Notes: generated from the sequence alone by a model not told the origin. DNA of 64,000 bases from Bog-756 sp963812525 (GCA_963812525.1 CAWEVL010000009.1:682001-746000); one strand, 5' to 3'; shown: positions 29,196-39,037, counted from the stretch's first letter. A program made the numbers and translations.

Positions 29196-29322
29196 TCGGG
29201 TCGCGCCGCCGCGTCGGCGGAGGTCAGAGGGGCTGTCCCAATTCCGCGGTGGGCGCGGGTAGCATTGCCCGGAATGGGAACCCCGCTCTCCATGTTTTCG
29301 CGCCGACGGTGAGGCCCACCGC

Positions 29323-30095
29323 ATGATCACATTCCAGAACGTCACCAAGACGTACAAGGGCTCGACCGTCGCGCTCCGGGACTGCACGGTCGAGATCGAC
29401 AAGGGCGAGTTCGTCTTCCTGGTCGGACCCTCCGGCTCGGGCAAGACCACCTTCATCCGGCTCCTGCTGCGCGAGGAGATGCCCGGACTCCGGTCGCATC
29501 TGGGAGGCGGGCAAGGAGATCGGCCATCTCGCCAAGTGGCGGATCCCCTACCTGCGCCGCAACATCGGCTGCGTGTTCCAGGACTTCCGCCTCCTGCCCA
29601 ACAAGACCGTCTTCGAGAACGTGGCCTTCGCCCTGGAGGTCATCGGCCGGCCCAAGCCACGTCATCGCCACCCAGGTGCCCCAGGTCCTCGACCTGGTCG
29701 GCCTGACCAAGAAGCGGGACAACCTGCCCCACGAGCTGTCCGGGGGCGAGCAGCAGCGGGTGGCCGTGGCCCGGGCCTTCGTGAACCGGCCCCTCATCCT
29801 GCTGGCCGACGAGCCCACCGGCAACCTCGACCCGACCACCAGCCTGGGCATCATGAAGCTCCTCGACCGGATCAACCGCACCGGCACCACGGTGATCATC
29901 GCCACCCACGACGCCGGCATGGTGGACCAGATGCGACGCCGGGTCATCGAGCTCGACCGCGGCGTGTTGGTCCGCGACCAGGCCCACGGCGTCTACGGCA
30001 TCGACAGCGCCACCGCGGCCGCCGGGGCCGGTTCGCCCACCGGGTTGGTCCCCGAGCAGGTGCCGGCGAGGGCCGCGGACGGCGAGCTTCCCTGA
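29323..30095 (+). CDS. ftsE: Cell-division ABC transporter ATPase FtsE (two +1 frameshifts)
   Basis: 256 aa with extra bases near 29485 and 29657 removed. It opens MITFQNVTKTYKGSTVALRD. Walker A is GPSGSGKTT, the Q-loop region is RRNIGCVFQDFRLLPNKTVFENVAFAL, the signature is ELSGGEQQRVAVARA, Walker B is LLADEPTGNLD, and the H-loop is VIIATHDAGMVD. A 25-aa Ala/Gly-rich C-terminal extension follows. With FtsX it controls peptidoglycan hydrolases at the division site. ftsX starts 21 nt downstream. Confidence 0.93.
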
Positions 30096-30116
30096 TCGCT
30101 TCGCCGCCGGCGCCTG

Positions 30117-31011
30117 ATGCCCGTCTCCGCCGGCTACGTCTCGAAGGAGGCCGCCACCAATCTCTGGCGCAACCGCCTGATGACGGTGGCCGCCATCCTC
30201 ACCGTGGCCGTGTCCCTGGCCCTGGTCGGGTTCGTCGCTCCTGTTGAAGCAGGGGGCGTCCAAGGCCACCGTGCAGTGGCAGAACGGCGTGCAGGCCATC
30301 GTCTGGGTGAAGCCGGCGGCCGGCGCCCACCCTGACCACGTCCATCGGTACCGAGCTGCACCAGTCGCCCTACATCAAGAGCTGTGTGTTCCGCATCCAG
30401 GCCTATGACTACAACGAGGCCAAGACCATCCTCCCGGCCGACGAGCTGGACGCCACCAGCCAGGCCGACTACCCGTCGTCGTACCGGTGCGTGCTGAACG
30501 ACCCCTCCCAGGCCTCGCAGGTCTACCAGACAGTTCACCGGCAAGCCCGGGCGTGGCCTCGGTCAAGTACCCGGGCCAGCAGATCAAGACCATGCAGAGC
30601 GTGATCCGCATCCTCCAGTGGGTCTTCCTCTCGGTGGCGGTGGTGCTCCTGCTCTCGGCCTCGGTGCTGATCCTCAACACCATCCGCATGGCCATCTTCG
30701 CCCGACGACGCGAGGTCTCCGTCATGAAGCTGGTCGGCGCCACCAACTGGTTCATCCGGTTGCCGTTCATGGCCGAGGGACTCATCCAGGGACTGGCCGG
30801 CGCCGGCGTGGCCGTCCTGGTGGTGCTGGCCCTCTACTTCGGGATCGGTCTCGACACGACGAAGACGGCGGCCAACCAGGGGAACATCATCGCCCAGATG
30901 TCCCTGGGCGGCTGGGAGGTGGCCGGCACCTGCATCCTGGTGGCCGTGGTCGGCGTGGTGGTGGGCGTGGTGGGGTCGGCCTTCGCCGTCCGCCGCTTCC
31001 TCGACGTCTGA
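30117..31011 (+). CDS. ftsX: Cell-division protein FtsX (four +1 frameshifts)
   Basis: 296 aa, normal for the family, after removal of extra bases near 30240, 30331, 30530 and 30549. TM1 is MTVAAILTVAVSLALVG. The extracytoplasmic domain then includes QNGVQAIVWVKPAAG and FRIQAYDYNEAKTILPADEL. The conserved FTGKPGVASVKYPG lies between the last two corrections. Three more helices follow, with NTIRMAIFARRREVSVMKLVG and LPFMAEGLIQGLAGAGVAV. It anchors FtsE and transmits ATPase cycles to cell-wall hydrolases. Four breaks in 0.9 kb is the highest local density in the window. Confidence 0.9.
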
Positions 31012-31039
31012 CGGCCGCCCCGCCACGACGGCGTCGGCT

Positions 31040-31946
31040 GTGACCCGCGCCCCGTTGGACTCCCTGGCCCGGGTGGCCGAATGGCCGGTCGACCATGCCT
31101 CGGTGGCCGTGCTCCGTCTCGACCCGGCCCCCACCCCGGGCGGGACCGCCTCCGGTGCTCCCGGTCCGGTGGCGCTGGTCGGGGTGGTCGGCGCCACCAC
31201 CCGACCCTTCCCGTGGGCCTCGGTGACCAAGCCGGCCACCGCCCTGGCCACCCTCGTGGCCTCGGAGGAGGGGACGCTCTCGCTCGACGAGCCGGCCGGC
31301 CCTCCGGGCGGCACGGTGCGTCACCTGCTGGCGCACACCTCCGGACTGGGGCCGGACGGGGGCGCGGCCCTGGCCCGGCCGGGGGAGCGCCGGATCTACT
31401 CCAACGCCGGCTACCGGCTGCTGGCCGACCTCGTCGCCGAGCGGGCCGGGATGGCCTTCGCCGAGTACCTGGCCGAAGGGGTCCTCGGTCCGTTGGGCAT
31501 GACCGGCACCACGCTCGATCCCGGTGCCGCCGGGGGACCGGGCGCCGCCGGGCTGGTGGGACCCCTGGACGACCTGGTCGCCCTGGCCCGGGAGTGGGCC
31601 GTCCCCACCCTGGTGTCCCCCGAGACCCACCGGTCGGCCACCTCGGTGCAGTTCCCGGGCACGGCCGGCGTACTGCCCGGGTTCCGCCGCTTCGACCCCT
31701 GCGACTGGGGTCTGGGCGTCGAGATCCGGGGCACCAAGCAGCCCCACTGGACGGGTACGACCAATTCGGCCGCCACCTACGGGCACTTCGGGCGCAGCGG
31801 CGCCTTCCTGTGGGTGGACCCGGTGGCCGGGGTGGCCTGCGCCGGGCTCGGTAGACCGCCCGTTCGGGCCGTGGGCGGCGCGGACCTGGCCCGTCCTGGC
31901 CGACTCGGTCCTGGCCGAGGTGGCCGCCATCGACCGGGCCCGGTGA
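31040..31946 (+). CDS. Serine beta-lactamase-like hydrolase (one +1 frameshift)
   Basis: 301 aa after removing an extra base near 31853. The class C/penicillin-binding-protein-like active site is S-V-T-K in PWASVTKPATALATL, the Y-x-N motif is IYSNAGYRLLADLV, and the KTG-equivalent is the HFGRSGAF loop. LLAHTSGLGPDGG is typical of this group. After the shift the protein ends with GDRPFGPWAARTWPVLAD, as expected. There is no signal peptide, so it probably acts in the cytoplasm as an esterase or peptidase. The substrate is unknown. Confidence 0.83.
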
Positions 31947-31963
31947 AGGCCGGCCGGCCCGTC

Positions 31964-31969
31964 TAGGCT
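31964..31969 (+). promoter_or_regulatory. Leaderless-type -10 element (TAGGCT)
   Basis: TAGGCT lies 7 nt before ATG 31977 of the sugar nucleotidyltransferase. Confidence 0.5.
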
Positions 31970-31976
31970 GCGCCGG

Positions 31977-32720
31977 ATGAAGGGCGTCATCCTCGCCGGG
32001 GGCACCGGCTCACGGCTCCACCCGCTCACCCGGATCACCAACAAGCACCTGCTGCCCATCTACGACCGGCCCATGATCAACTGGGGCATCGAGGCCCTGG
32101 TCAACGCCGAGATCACTGAGATCATGCTGGTCACCGGAGGGACCCATGCCGGCGAGTTCCTCCGGCTGCTCGGCAACGGCCAGGAGTTCGGCATCGACCG
32201 GCTCAGCTACGGCTACCAGGACCGGCCCGGTGGCATCGCCGAGGCCCTGGGCCTGGCCGCCCGGTTCGTCGACGGGGAGCCGGTGCTGGTCATGCTGGCC
32301 GACAACATCGTGGAGCGCTCCATCAAGCCCATGGTCGACGCCTTCAAGGCCCAGCCCCAGGGCGCCCGGATCCTGCTGACCCCGGTGGAGGAGGACGAGC
32401 ACCTGCGCCACCTCGGCGTGCCGACGTTCGACGGCCAGCAGCGGGTGGTGGGGATCGTGGAGAAGCCCGAGCGCCCCGACTCCAAGTTCGGGGTCACCGG
32501 CATCTACTGCTACGACGCCGACGTCTTCGAGGTCATCCCCACCCTGGTCCCCTCCGGCCGGGGGGAACTCGAGATCACCGATGTGAACAACTACTACATC
32601 GGGCAGGAGACCATGGCCTACGACATCCTGGAGGGGTTCTGGGGAGACGCCGGCGAGTCGATCGACGCCTACTACGCCGTCAACGACTTCGTCCGGACCC
32701 ACGGGGCCAACAAGGGCTAG
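31977..32720 (+). CDS. Sugar-1-phosphate nucleotidyltransferase (RmlA-like)
   Basis: 247 aa. The nucleotide-binding loop is MKGVILAGGTGSRLHPLT, followed by TNKHLLPIYDRPMI (catalytic Lys), GIAEALGLAARFV and VMLADNIVE (metal Asp), EKPERPDSKFGVTGIYCYD, and ELEITDVNNYYI. These are all RmlA/GlmU-type positions. It is most like short glucose-1-phosphate thymidylyltransferases. It would provide an NDP-sugar for envelope glycans, in keeping with the transferases at the left end, although it is 27 kb away. Confidence 0.9.
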   Translation: MKGVILAGGTGSRLHPLTRITNKHLLPIYDRPMINWGIEALVNAEITEIMLVTGGTHAGEFLRLLGNGQEFGIDRLSYGYQDRPGGIAEALGLAARFVDGEPVLVMLADNIVERSIKPMVDAFKAQPQGARILLTPVEEDEHLRHLGVPTFDGQQRVVGIVEKPERPDSKFGVTGIYCYDADVFEVIPTLVPSGRGELEITDVNNYYIGQETMAYDILEGFWGDAGESIDAYYAVNDFVRTHGANKG

Positions 32721-32762
32721 GCGGGGGGCGGTCCCGGCCGGCCGGGGCCTGCCGCCGCCTGC

Positions 32763-34446
32763 TCAACCGAGGGGCACGCCGGCCCACTCGGCGGCCTCGG
32801 CCCGGTGGCGGGCATAGTCGACCTTGCCGGCCGGCGAGCGTCCGATGGTGTCCACCAGGAGGACCCTCCGGGGGGCCTTGTACCCGGCCAGCCGGTCCTT
32901 CACGTGCTCGATGACCGTCTCGGCGGTCACCGAGCCGGGCCCGGTCGTCGCCGCGGGCTCGACCACGCGCGACGATCTCCTCGCCGAACCGGTCGTTGGG
33001 GATGCCCACCACCACGGCGTCGGCCACGCCGTCGAGCGTCTTGATGACCTCCTCCACCTCCTCGGGGTAGACCTTCTCGCCCCCGGTGTTGATCACCATC
33101 GAGCCACGGCCCAGCAGGCGGATGGAGCCGTCCGCCCCCACCTCGGCGTAGTCGCCCGGCACCGAGTACCGGATGCCGTCGATGGTCCGGAAGGTGGCCG
33201 ACGACTTGGCCTCGTCCTTGTAGTAGCCCACCGGGATGCGCCCGCCCAGGGCCAGCACACCGCTCACACCGGAGCCCGGCTCGATGTCCCGGCCGTCGGC
33301 GTCGAGGACCCGGACCTCGGGGCCGAGGGAGAACCGGGCCGTCCGGGCCGAGGTGTCGCCCGACGAGACCGAGGTGCCCATCCCGAGGGCCTCCGACGAG
33401 GAGAAGGCGTCGACCAGCAGCACCCCGGGGTAGTGGCGGAGGAGGCCCTGCTTGGTCTCCTCGCTCCACATGACCCCCGACGAGACGATCCCGACCAGGC
33501 TGGTCAGCTCCCACCGGCCGGGGTGGGCGTCGAGGGTGGCCAGGATGGGCTTGGCGAAGACGTCGCCCACGATGATCAGACCGTTGACCTGCTCGCGCAC
33601 CACGGTGTCCAGGAGCTCCACGGGGTCGAACTGCCGGGAGACGAGGGTGACCACCCGACCGCCCTCGCTCAGGCACTCGAGGGCGGTGAACCCGCCGGTG
33701 CCGTGCATGAGGGGACAGGCGGGCAGCAGGGTCATGCCGCGGCCGCCGCGCTCCAGCTCGGCGCGCACGTCGTCCGGACCGCCGTCCTCGGGGTAGCGCC
33801 GGAAGCCCGCGCCGTTCAGCCGGGCGAACAGGTCGTCCTGGCGCCACATGACGCCCTTGGGCATCCCGGTGGTCCCCCCGGTGTAGAGCAGGTAGAGGTC
33901 GTCGGGGCGCCGGCCCCAGGGGGCGCTGACCCGTCCGGGGGTCGACCGATCGGCCGCCCCACCCGTCCCGCCGACCGGCCGGGCGGGACCGGGGCCGGAG
34001 GCGACGTCCTCGTAGGGCACGGCCCAGTCGGGGCACGCGGCGGTGCCGTCGTCGACCCACCACCACGTCCGGATCCGGGGGAGCCGGGACCGGATCCGCT
34101 CGATCCGGTCGGAGAACGTGCCATGGAACACCACGGCCACGGCGTCGGCGTTGTCCCACAGGTAGGTGAGCTCCTCGTCGGCGTACCGGTAGTTGGTGTT
34201 GATGGGCACCAGGCCGAGCTTGAAACAGGCGAAGGTGGCCTCGAGGTACTCGGGGCAGTTGTACAGGTAGAGGGCCAGCTTGTCCTGGTGGCGGACCCCA
34301 GCCTCGAGGAGCCCTGCCGCCACGCGGTCGGCCCGCTGGTCGACCTCGGACCAGGTCAGGGTGCGGTCCCCGTGGGTCAGCGCGGGGGCGTCGGGCAGGG
34401 TGTCGGCCACCGTCTCCCACACATCGGCGAAGATCCACTGGCTCAC
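32763..34446 (-). CDS. Fatty-acyl-CoA/acid-CoA ligase, AMP-forming (one +1 frameshift)
   Basis: 560 aa with an extra base near 32967 removed. The P-loop is YLLYTGGTTGMPKGVMW, then FSSSEALGMG (A5-like), YYKDEAKSSATFRTIDGIRYSVPGDYAEV with the ribose-binding Asp, and GRGSMVINTGGEKVYPEEVEEV. In the corrected frame the C-terminal lid ends with GRSPAGKVDYARHRA and the catalytic Lys. Length and motifs fit FadD-type ligases that activate fatty or aromatic acids. GTG 34446 is chosen because GGGGAG lies 7-12 nt before it. It faces the acyl-CoA dehydrogenase gene across a 226-nt divergent gap. Confidence 0.9.
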
Positions 34447-34659
34447 GTCGCTCTCCCCTCTCCCTGCGCCCCCAACCGGGCACCTATCCCTGGTCGTCGC
34501 CGACCGCTGCTCACCGCGTGGTGCGGGCCGCGCACCACGCACCCCCCTGCTGCGTGCCGCCGGTTGCCTGCCGACCGCGGCGCCCGGTCCCCGTGCCGCG
34601 TGGTCGTGGCCTTCGGCCCGCCGGTCCGCCGGGCACGAGACGCCCGATCCCGGTCAGCC

Positions 34660-34665
34660 TACGCT
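34660..34665 (+). promoter_or_regulatory. Leaderless-type -10 element (TACGCT)
   Basis: TACGCT lies 7 nt before ATG 34673 of the acyl-CoA dehydrogenase. Confidence 0.5.
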
Positions 34666-34672
34666 GAGCGCC

Positions 34673-35848
34673 ATGGACTTCGCGCTGCCGGCCGAGGACG
34701 ACGCCCGGCGGCTCTCGATCCGCCGGTGGCTCGACGCCCACCCCGCCCCGACGGCGCGCCAGTTGGCCGAGCGCGGTCTGGTCGCCCCCCACTGGCCCGC
34801 CCCGTGGGGCCTGGGGGCCGACCCCACCCACCAGCTGATCGTGGACGACGAGCTCCGCCGGGCCGGGGTGAGGCGACCGGAGAACACCATCGGGATCGGC
34901 TGGGCCGGTCCCACCCTCCTCCACGCCGGCACGCCGGGGCAGAAGGACCGCTACCTGCTCCCGCTGCTGGCCGGGGAGGAGATCTGGTGCCAGCTGTTCA
35001 GCGAGCCCGGAGCCGGCTCGGATCTGGCCTCACTGACCACCCGCGCCGAGCTGGACGGAGACCAGTGGGTGGTCCGTGGCCAGAAGGTGTGGACCTCGTA
35101 CGCCCACACGGCCCGCTTCGGCATCCTGCTGGCCCGTACCGAGCCCGAGGCGTCCAAGCACGAGGGGATCTCGTACTTCATCTGCCCCATGGGCGCTCCC
35201 GGGGTGACCGTCCGGCCGATCGTCGACATGACCGGGGCCCACACGTTCAACGAAGTCACCCTGGACGAGGTGCGCCTGGACGCCGACCACCTGGTCGGGG
35301 CCCGGGGGCAGGGATGGGCACTGGCCAAGGTCACGCTGGGCAACGAGCGGGTCTCCCTGTCCGGCTCCGGGGCCCTGTGGGGCATGGGTCCGACGGCCGC
35401 CGACCTGGTCGACCTGGTCCGCCGCTCGGGGCGCCCGGTCGACCCCCTGCTGCGTCAGCGCCTGGCCCGCCTGTGGATCGAGGGCGAGCTCCTGGCCCTG
35501 CTGCGGTTGCGGACCGTGTCGGCGGCGGTGGCCGGCCTGGAGCCGGGCCCCGAGGCGTCGGTGCGCAAGGCGCTGGCCGACGAGCACGGCCAGCACATCA
35601 TGACCCTGGCCAACGACCTGGCCGGAGCCCGGGGGATGCTGGAGGGGGCCGGCCCGGTGGCCGGCTCGCCGCCCGATCCCATCTGGACCTTCGGGCTCCT
35701 GTTCGCCCCGGCCCTCACCATCGGTGGAGGCACCGCCGAGGTGCAGCGCAACATCGTCGCCGAGCGAACCTTGGGTCTGCCCCACGACCTCCCGATCCGA
35801 ACCGGTCCGTCGGCGACTCAGACGGCCAGCGGTCCGGCGTCCTCGTAG
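34673..35848 (+). CDS. Acyl-CoA dehydrogenase
   Basis: 391 aa. The FAD/substrate motifs WCQLFSEPGAGSDLASL, VWTSYAHTARFGILLARTE and NEVTLDEVRL, and the C-terminal TIGGGTAEVQRNIVAERTLGLP, are all characteristic. It oxidises an acyl-CoA at the alpha-beta position. Together with the divergent ligase it suggests a small fatty-acid or steroid side-chain degradation unit (inference). The last 31 bp overlap the convergent riboflavin synthase gene, so the two mRNAs are antisense at their ends. Confidence 0.92.
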   Translation: MDFALPAEDDARRLSIRRWLDAHPAPTARQLAERGLVAPHWPAPWGLGADPTHQLIVDDELRRAGVRRPENTIGIGWAGPTLLHAGTPGQKDRYLLPLLAGEEIWCQLFSEPGAGSDLASLTTRAELDGDQWVVRGQKVWTSYAHTARFGILLARTEPEASKHEGISYFICPMGAPGVTVRPIVDMTGAHTFNEVTLDEVRLDADHLVGARGQGWALAKVTLGNERVSLSGSGALWGMGPTAADLVDLVRRSGRPVDPLLRQRLARLWIEGELLALLRLRTVSAAVAGLEPGPEASVRKALADEHGQHIMTLANDLAGARGMLEGAGPVAGSPPDPIWTFGLLFAPALTIGGGTAEVQRNIVAERTLGLPHDLPIRTGPSATQTASGPASS

Positions 35849-36294
35849 CCCTGGCGCACGCCCTGCCCGGCCTGGCGGACCAGCTGCTCGGGCTCGTACA
35901 GCATCCAGTAGGCGTTGCGGGCGTGCCCGCGGGACCGGTGGATGCACACGTCGGCCAACGCCGCCGGGTCCTCCTCCTCGTTCTCGTGGACGAACACCTC
36001 GAGGATGTGGGTGGAGGTCATCAACTGGGCCTGCATCAGCCCTTGGGACGCCTCGTGGGCGCAGACCTGGTCGATGGCGGCCCGGCCGGGCATGCCCAGG
36101 GCCACCACGATCAGGCATCCCTCGTGCTCGATGAGCCGCTTGCACTCCACGGCCAGGTCCTTGAACCCGGGTACCGTGCGACGCACGACCTCGAAGGTGG
36201 TGCCGAAGCCGGGACAGCCCTTGAGCTCGTCGATGGCCTCACCCCCCATGTCGTACCGGGCGAACATGGTGTCGACGACGCCGATGCGGTCCAT
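35818..36294 (-). CDS. ribC: Archaeal-type riboflavin synthase
   Basis: 158 aa: MDRIGVVDTMFARYDMGGEA, then RRTVPGFKDLAVECKRLI, VVALGMPGRAAIDQVCAHEAS, QGLMQAQLMTSTHILEVFVHE, ARNAYWMLYEPEQLVRQAG and GVRQGYEDAG. Blocks of this kind line up along the whole length with the archaeal pentameric riboflavin synthase (Methanocaldococcus type), which is related to lumazine synthase and not to bacterial RibE. It joins two 6,7-dimethyl-8-ribityllumazine molecules to give riboflavin. No other rib gene is nearby. A leaderless-type TAGGAT precedes ATG 36294. Confidence 0.9.
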   Translation of the reverse strand: MDRIGVVDTMFARYDMGGEAIDELKGCPGFGTTFEVVRRTVPGFKDLAVECKRLIEHEGCLIVVALGMPGRAAIDQVCAHEASQGLMQAQLMTSTHILEVFVHENEEEDPAALADVCIHRSRGHARNAYWMLYEPEQLVRQAGQGVRQGYEDAGPLAV

Positions 36295-36301
36295 GGTCGG
36301 G

Positions 36302-36307
36302 ATCCTA
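36302..36307 (-). promoter_or_regulatory. Leaderless-type -10 element (TAGGAT)
   Basis: Reverse-strand TAGGAT, 7 nt before ATG 36294 of the riboflavin synthase. Confidence 0.5.
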
Positions 36308-36422
36308 CCGGCCGGGGTGGAGGACGCCGCTGCCCACCGGCCCGGGAGGGCCGTTCCCACGGTGCCGGCAGCTCGACCGGGCCGGTTCGACCGGGCCCCA
36401 CCGGTGGACAAGACTCTGCCCG

Positions 36423-37772
36423 ATGACCACCCGGCGCCCGATGACCACCCGGCACCAGCCTCCGCCCACCCCCGATCCCTGGGTGACCCGGGACGCGGCC
36501 GTGGTGTGGCACGGCTTCACCCAGATGGCCGCCTACGCCGACAACTCGCCGGTCACGGTGGAGCGGGCCGAGGGGCGGGAGCTCATCGACGTCGACGGCC
36601 GGCGGTACTTCGACGCCATCTCGTCGTTGTGGGTGACCACCCTGGGCCACCACGTGCCCGAGCTGGACGCCGCCGTGATCGACCAGCTGGGCAAGGTGGC
36701 CCACGCCACCCTGCTCGGCAACGGCAGCCGGGCGACGGTGGAGTTCGCCGAGGCCCTGGCCGCCGCGGTGCCGGTGGCCGACCCCCATGTGCTGTTCGCC
36801 TCCGACGGTGCCGTGGCCGTCGAGCAGGCGCTCAAGATCGCCTTCCAGTACTGGGTCAACCGCGGGGAGCCCGGTCACCATCGGTTCTTGGCCCTGGGCG
36901 ACGCCTACCACGGCGACACGGTGGGCGCCCTCTCGCTGGGCGACGGCGGGTTCGGGACCGCCCTCTTCGACCCGCTCCGCTTCCCGGTGCTGCGCACCCC
37001 GGGCTACGCCACCGAGGACTGGGCCACCAAGATGGTCGCCTGCATCGAGGCCCACGCCGACACGCTGGCCGCCGTGGTCGTCGAGCCCCTGGTGCAGGGG
37101 GCGTCGGGCATCCTGGTGGCCGAGCCGTCCGACCTGGCCCGGGTGGGGGAGACGTGTCGTGCGCACGGGGTGCTCCTGATCTGCGACGAGGTGGCCACCG
37201 GCTTCGGCCGGACCGGCAAGCTGTTCGCCTCGGAGTGGGCGGGCCCGGCATTCCGGCCCGACCTGCTGTGCCTGGGCAAGGGCATCACCGGCGGGTACCT
37301 TCCCCTGTCGGCCACGGTGGCCTCGGGGCCGGTGTTCGAGGCCTTCGACGGCGCCGATCTCAGCGAGTCGACCTTCTACCACGGCCACTCCTACGGCGGG
37401 AACGCCCTGGCCTGCGCGGTGGCGCTCCGGCACCTCCAGCTGATCGACGAGTGGGACGTGCTGGCCAACGTGCAGTCCACCGCGGCCCGGCTCGCCTCCC
37501 GCCTGGCCGGTTCGGTGGCCGGACGGCCCGGAGTGGGGGCGGTCCGCCAGCGGGGCCTGATGGCCGGCGTCGAGCTCGACCCGCCGCCGGGGGCGGCGCG
37601 CTGGGGTCGACGGGTGTGCGCCGGGGCGGTGCGCCGGGGCATCCTGCTCCGCCCGCTGGGGGACGTGGTGGTGGTCATGCCTCCCCTGACCACCACGGTG
37701 GAGGAGATCGACCGGGTCATCGACGTGCTGGGCGAGGCGGTCGACGAGGTCTGGGCCGAGGACCACCGGTGA
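36423..37772 (+). CDS. bioA: Adenosylmethionine-8-amino-7-oxononanoate aminotransferase
   Basis: 449 aa class-III PLP aminotransferase. It has the BioA-type WHGFTQMAAYADNSPVTVERAEG start and DVDGRRYFDAISSLWVTTLGH. VLFASDGAVAVEQALKIA follows, then ALGDAYHGDTVGALSLG, LLICDEVATGFGRTGKLFA, and the PLP lysine in CLGKGITGGYLPLSA. It converts KAPA to DAPA using SAM. The stop overlaps bioF's GTG (GTGA). A second in-frame ATG at 36441 is a possible start. Confidence 0.94.
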   Translation: MTTRRPMTTRHQPPPTPDPWVTRDAAVVWHGFTQMAAYADNSPVTVERAEGRELIDVDGRRYFDAISSLWVTTLGHHVPELDAAVIDQLGKVAHATLLGNGSRATVEFAEALAAAVPVADPHVLFASDGAVAVEQALKIAFQYWVNRGEPGHHRFLALGDAYHGDTVGALSLGDGGFGTALFDPLRFPVLRTPGYATEDWATKMVACIEAHADTLAAVVVEPLVQGASGILVAEPSDLARVGETCRAHGVLLICDEVATGFGRTGKLFASEWAGPAFRPDLLCLGKGITGGYLPLSATVASGPVFEAFDGADLSESTFYHGHSYGGNALACAVALRHLQLIDEWDVLANVQSTAARLASRLAGSVAGRPGVGAVRQRGLMAGVELDPPPGAARWGRRVCAGAVRRGILLRPLGDVVVVMPPLTTTVEEIDRVIDVLGEAVDEVWAEDHR

Positions 37773-39037
37773 ACGGGGCTGAGCCGGCCACGTCCGGGGC
37801 CACGCCTCCGCCGCGTCCGGCTCCGTCGCCGTGGGCCACCTGGGTCGACGAGTCGTGCCGGGTGGTGGAGGCCGCCGGCCAGTGGCGCCGGCCGCGTTCG
37901 TTCGACGCCCGGGGTCCGTCGGGTGGGCTGGAGGGTGCCGCCACCGGTCCCCATCCGGGACCGGTGGTCTCGTTCGCCTCCAACGACTACCTCGGACTCA
38001 CCGCCGACGCCGAGGTGGTGGCGGCGGCCCACCGGGCCCTCGACCGCTGGGGCTCGGGCTCGGGCGCTTCTCGGCTGGTCACCGGCTCCCGCCCGGTCCA
38101 CGCCGAGCTGGAGCAGGCCCTGGCCGCGTGGAAGGGGTGCGAGCGGGCCGTGGCCTTCCCCACCGGGTTCGCCGCCAACCTCTCGGTGCTGTCGGTCTTC
38201 GGCACCGAGGGGACCCGGGTGTTCTCCGACGAGCTCAACCACGCCTCCATCATCGACGGGTGTCGGCTGGGACGGGCCGAGGTCACGGTCTACCCCCACC
38301 GCGACCTGGACGCCCTGGACCGGGCCCTGGGCGCGACCACGGCCCGGTCCATCATCGTCTCCGACAGCGTGTTCTCCATGGACGGTGACCAGGCCGATCT
38401 CGGGGGACTGGTGGCGGTGGCGGCGCGGCACGACGCGCTGCTGGTGCTGGACGAGGCCCATGCCGTCCTCGGACCGGAGCTGCCCCCCGATCCCGCCGGG
38501 GTCGACGTGTTGCGGATGGGCACGCTGTCCAAGGCCCTCGGATCCCTGGGCGGCTTCGTCGCCGGCCCGGCCCCGTTCGTGGACCTGCTGGTCAACCGGG
38601 CCCGTCCCTACATCTTCACCACGGCCAGCACCCCGGCCGACGCGGCGGCGGCCCTGGCCGCGGTGGAGATCGTGCGGTCGCCGCGGGGCGAGGCCCTCCG
38701 GGCCCGGTTGGCCGGCCACGTGGACCGGGTGGCCCGGTCGGTGGGCCGCCCCGGTCACGGCTCGCCGATCGTCCCGGTGGTCATCGGGGACGAAGCCGAC
38801 GCCGTCCGGGCCTCGTCCGACCTCCTGGCCCTGGGCCTGTGGGTGCCGGCCATCCGCCCCCCCACCGTCCCCCGGGGCACCTCCCGCCTCCGGATCACCC
38901 TGTCCTCGCTCCACACCGACGACCAGGTGGACCGACTGGTCGCCGCCCTGGCCCGCCTCGGGCTGGCGGGTCGGCCACGGCCGATGCCGCCCCCGGGGCG
39001 CCCGGCCGACGGGGCCAAGGCCCGCGTTGCGTCCTGA
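37769..39037 (+). CDS. bioF: 8-amino-7-oxononanoate synthase
   Basis: 422 aa alpha-oxoamine synthase. It shows SFASNDYLGLTADAEVVAAA, WGSGSGASRLVTGSRPVHAE and FSDELNHASIIDGCRL, then SDSVFSMDGDQADL, VLDEAHAVLG, and the PLP lysine in GTLSKALGSLGGFVAG. It condenses pimeloyl-thioester and alanine. An N-terminal extension of about 40 aa rich in Pro/Ala precedes the core. It is translationally coupled to bioA and overlaps bioD. Confidence 0.94.
   Translation: MNGAEPATSGATPPPRPAPSPWATWVDESCRVVEAAGQWRRPRSFDARGPSGGLEGAATGPHPGPVVSFASNDYLGLTADAEVVAAAHRALDRWGSGSGASRLVTGSRPVHAELEQALAAWKGCERAVAFPTGFAANLSVLSVFGTEGTRVFSDELNHASIIDGCRLGRAEVTVYPHRDLDALDRALGATTARSIIVSDSVFSMDGDQADLGGLVAVAARHDALLVLDEAHAVLGPELPPDPAGVDVLRMGTLSKALGSLGGFVAGPAPFVDLLVNRARPYIFTTASTPADAAAALAAVEIVRSPRGEALRARLAGHVDRVARSVGRPGHGSPIVPVVIGDEADAVRASSDLLALGLWVPAIRPPTVPRGTSRLRITLSSLHTDDQVDRLVAALARLGLAGRPRPMPPPGRPADGAKARVAS

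Noticed and set aside
32721..32762. Intrinsic terminator between rmlA-like and acyl-CoA ligase genes
   Set aside because: GC-rich palindromic sequence (CCCGGCCGGCCGGG) is present, but there is no loop or T-run that separates it from background GC composition. Left out of the feature list.
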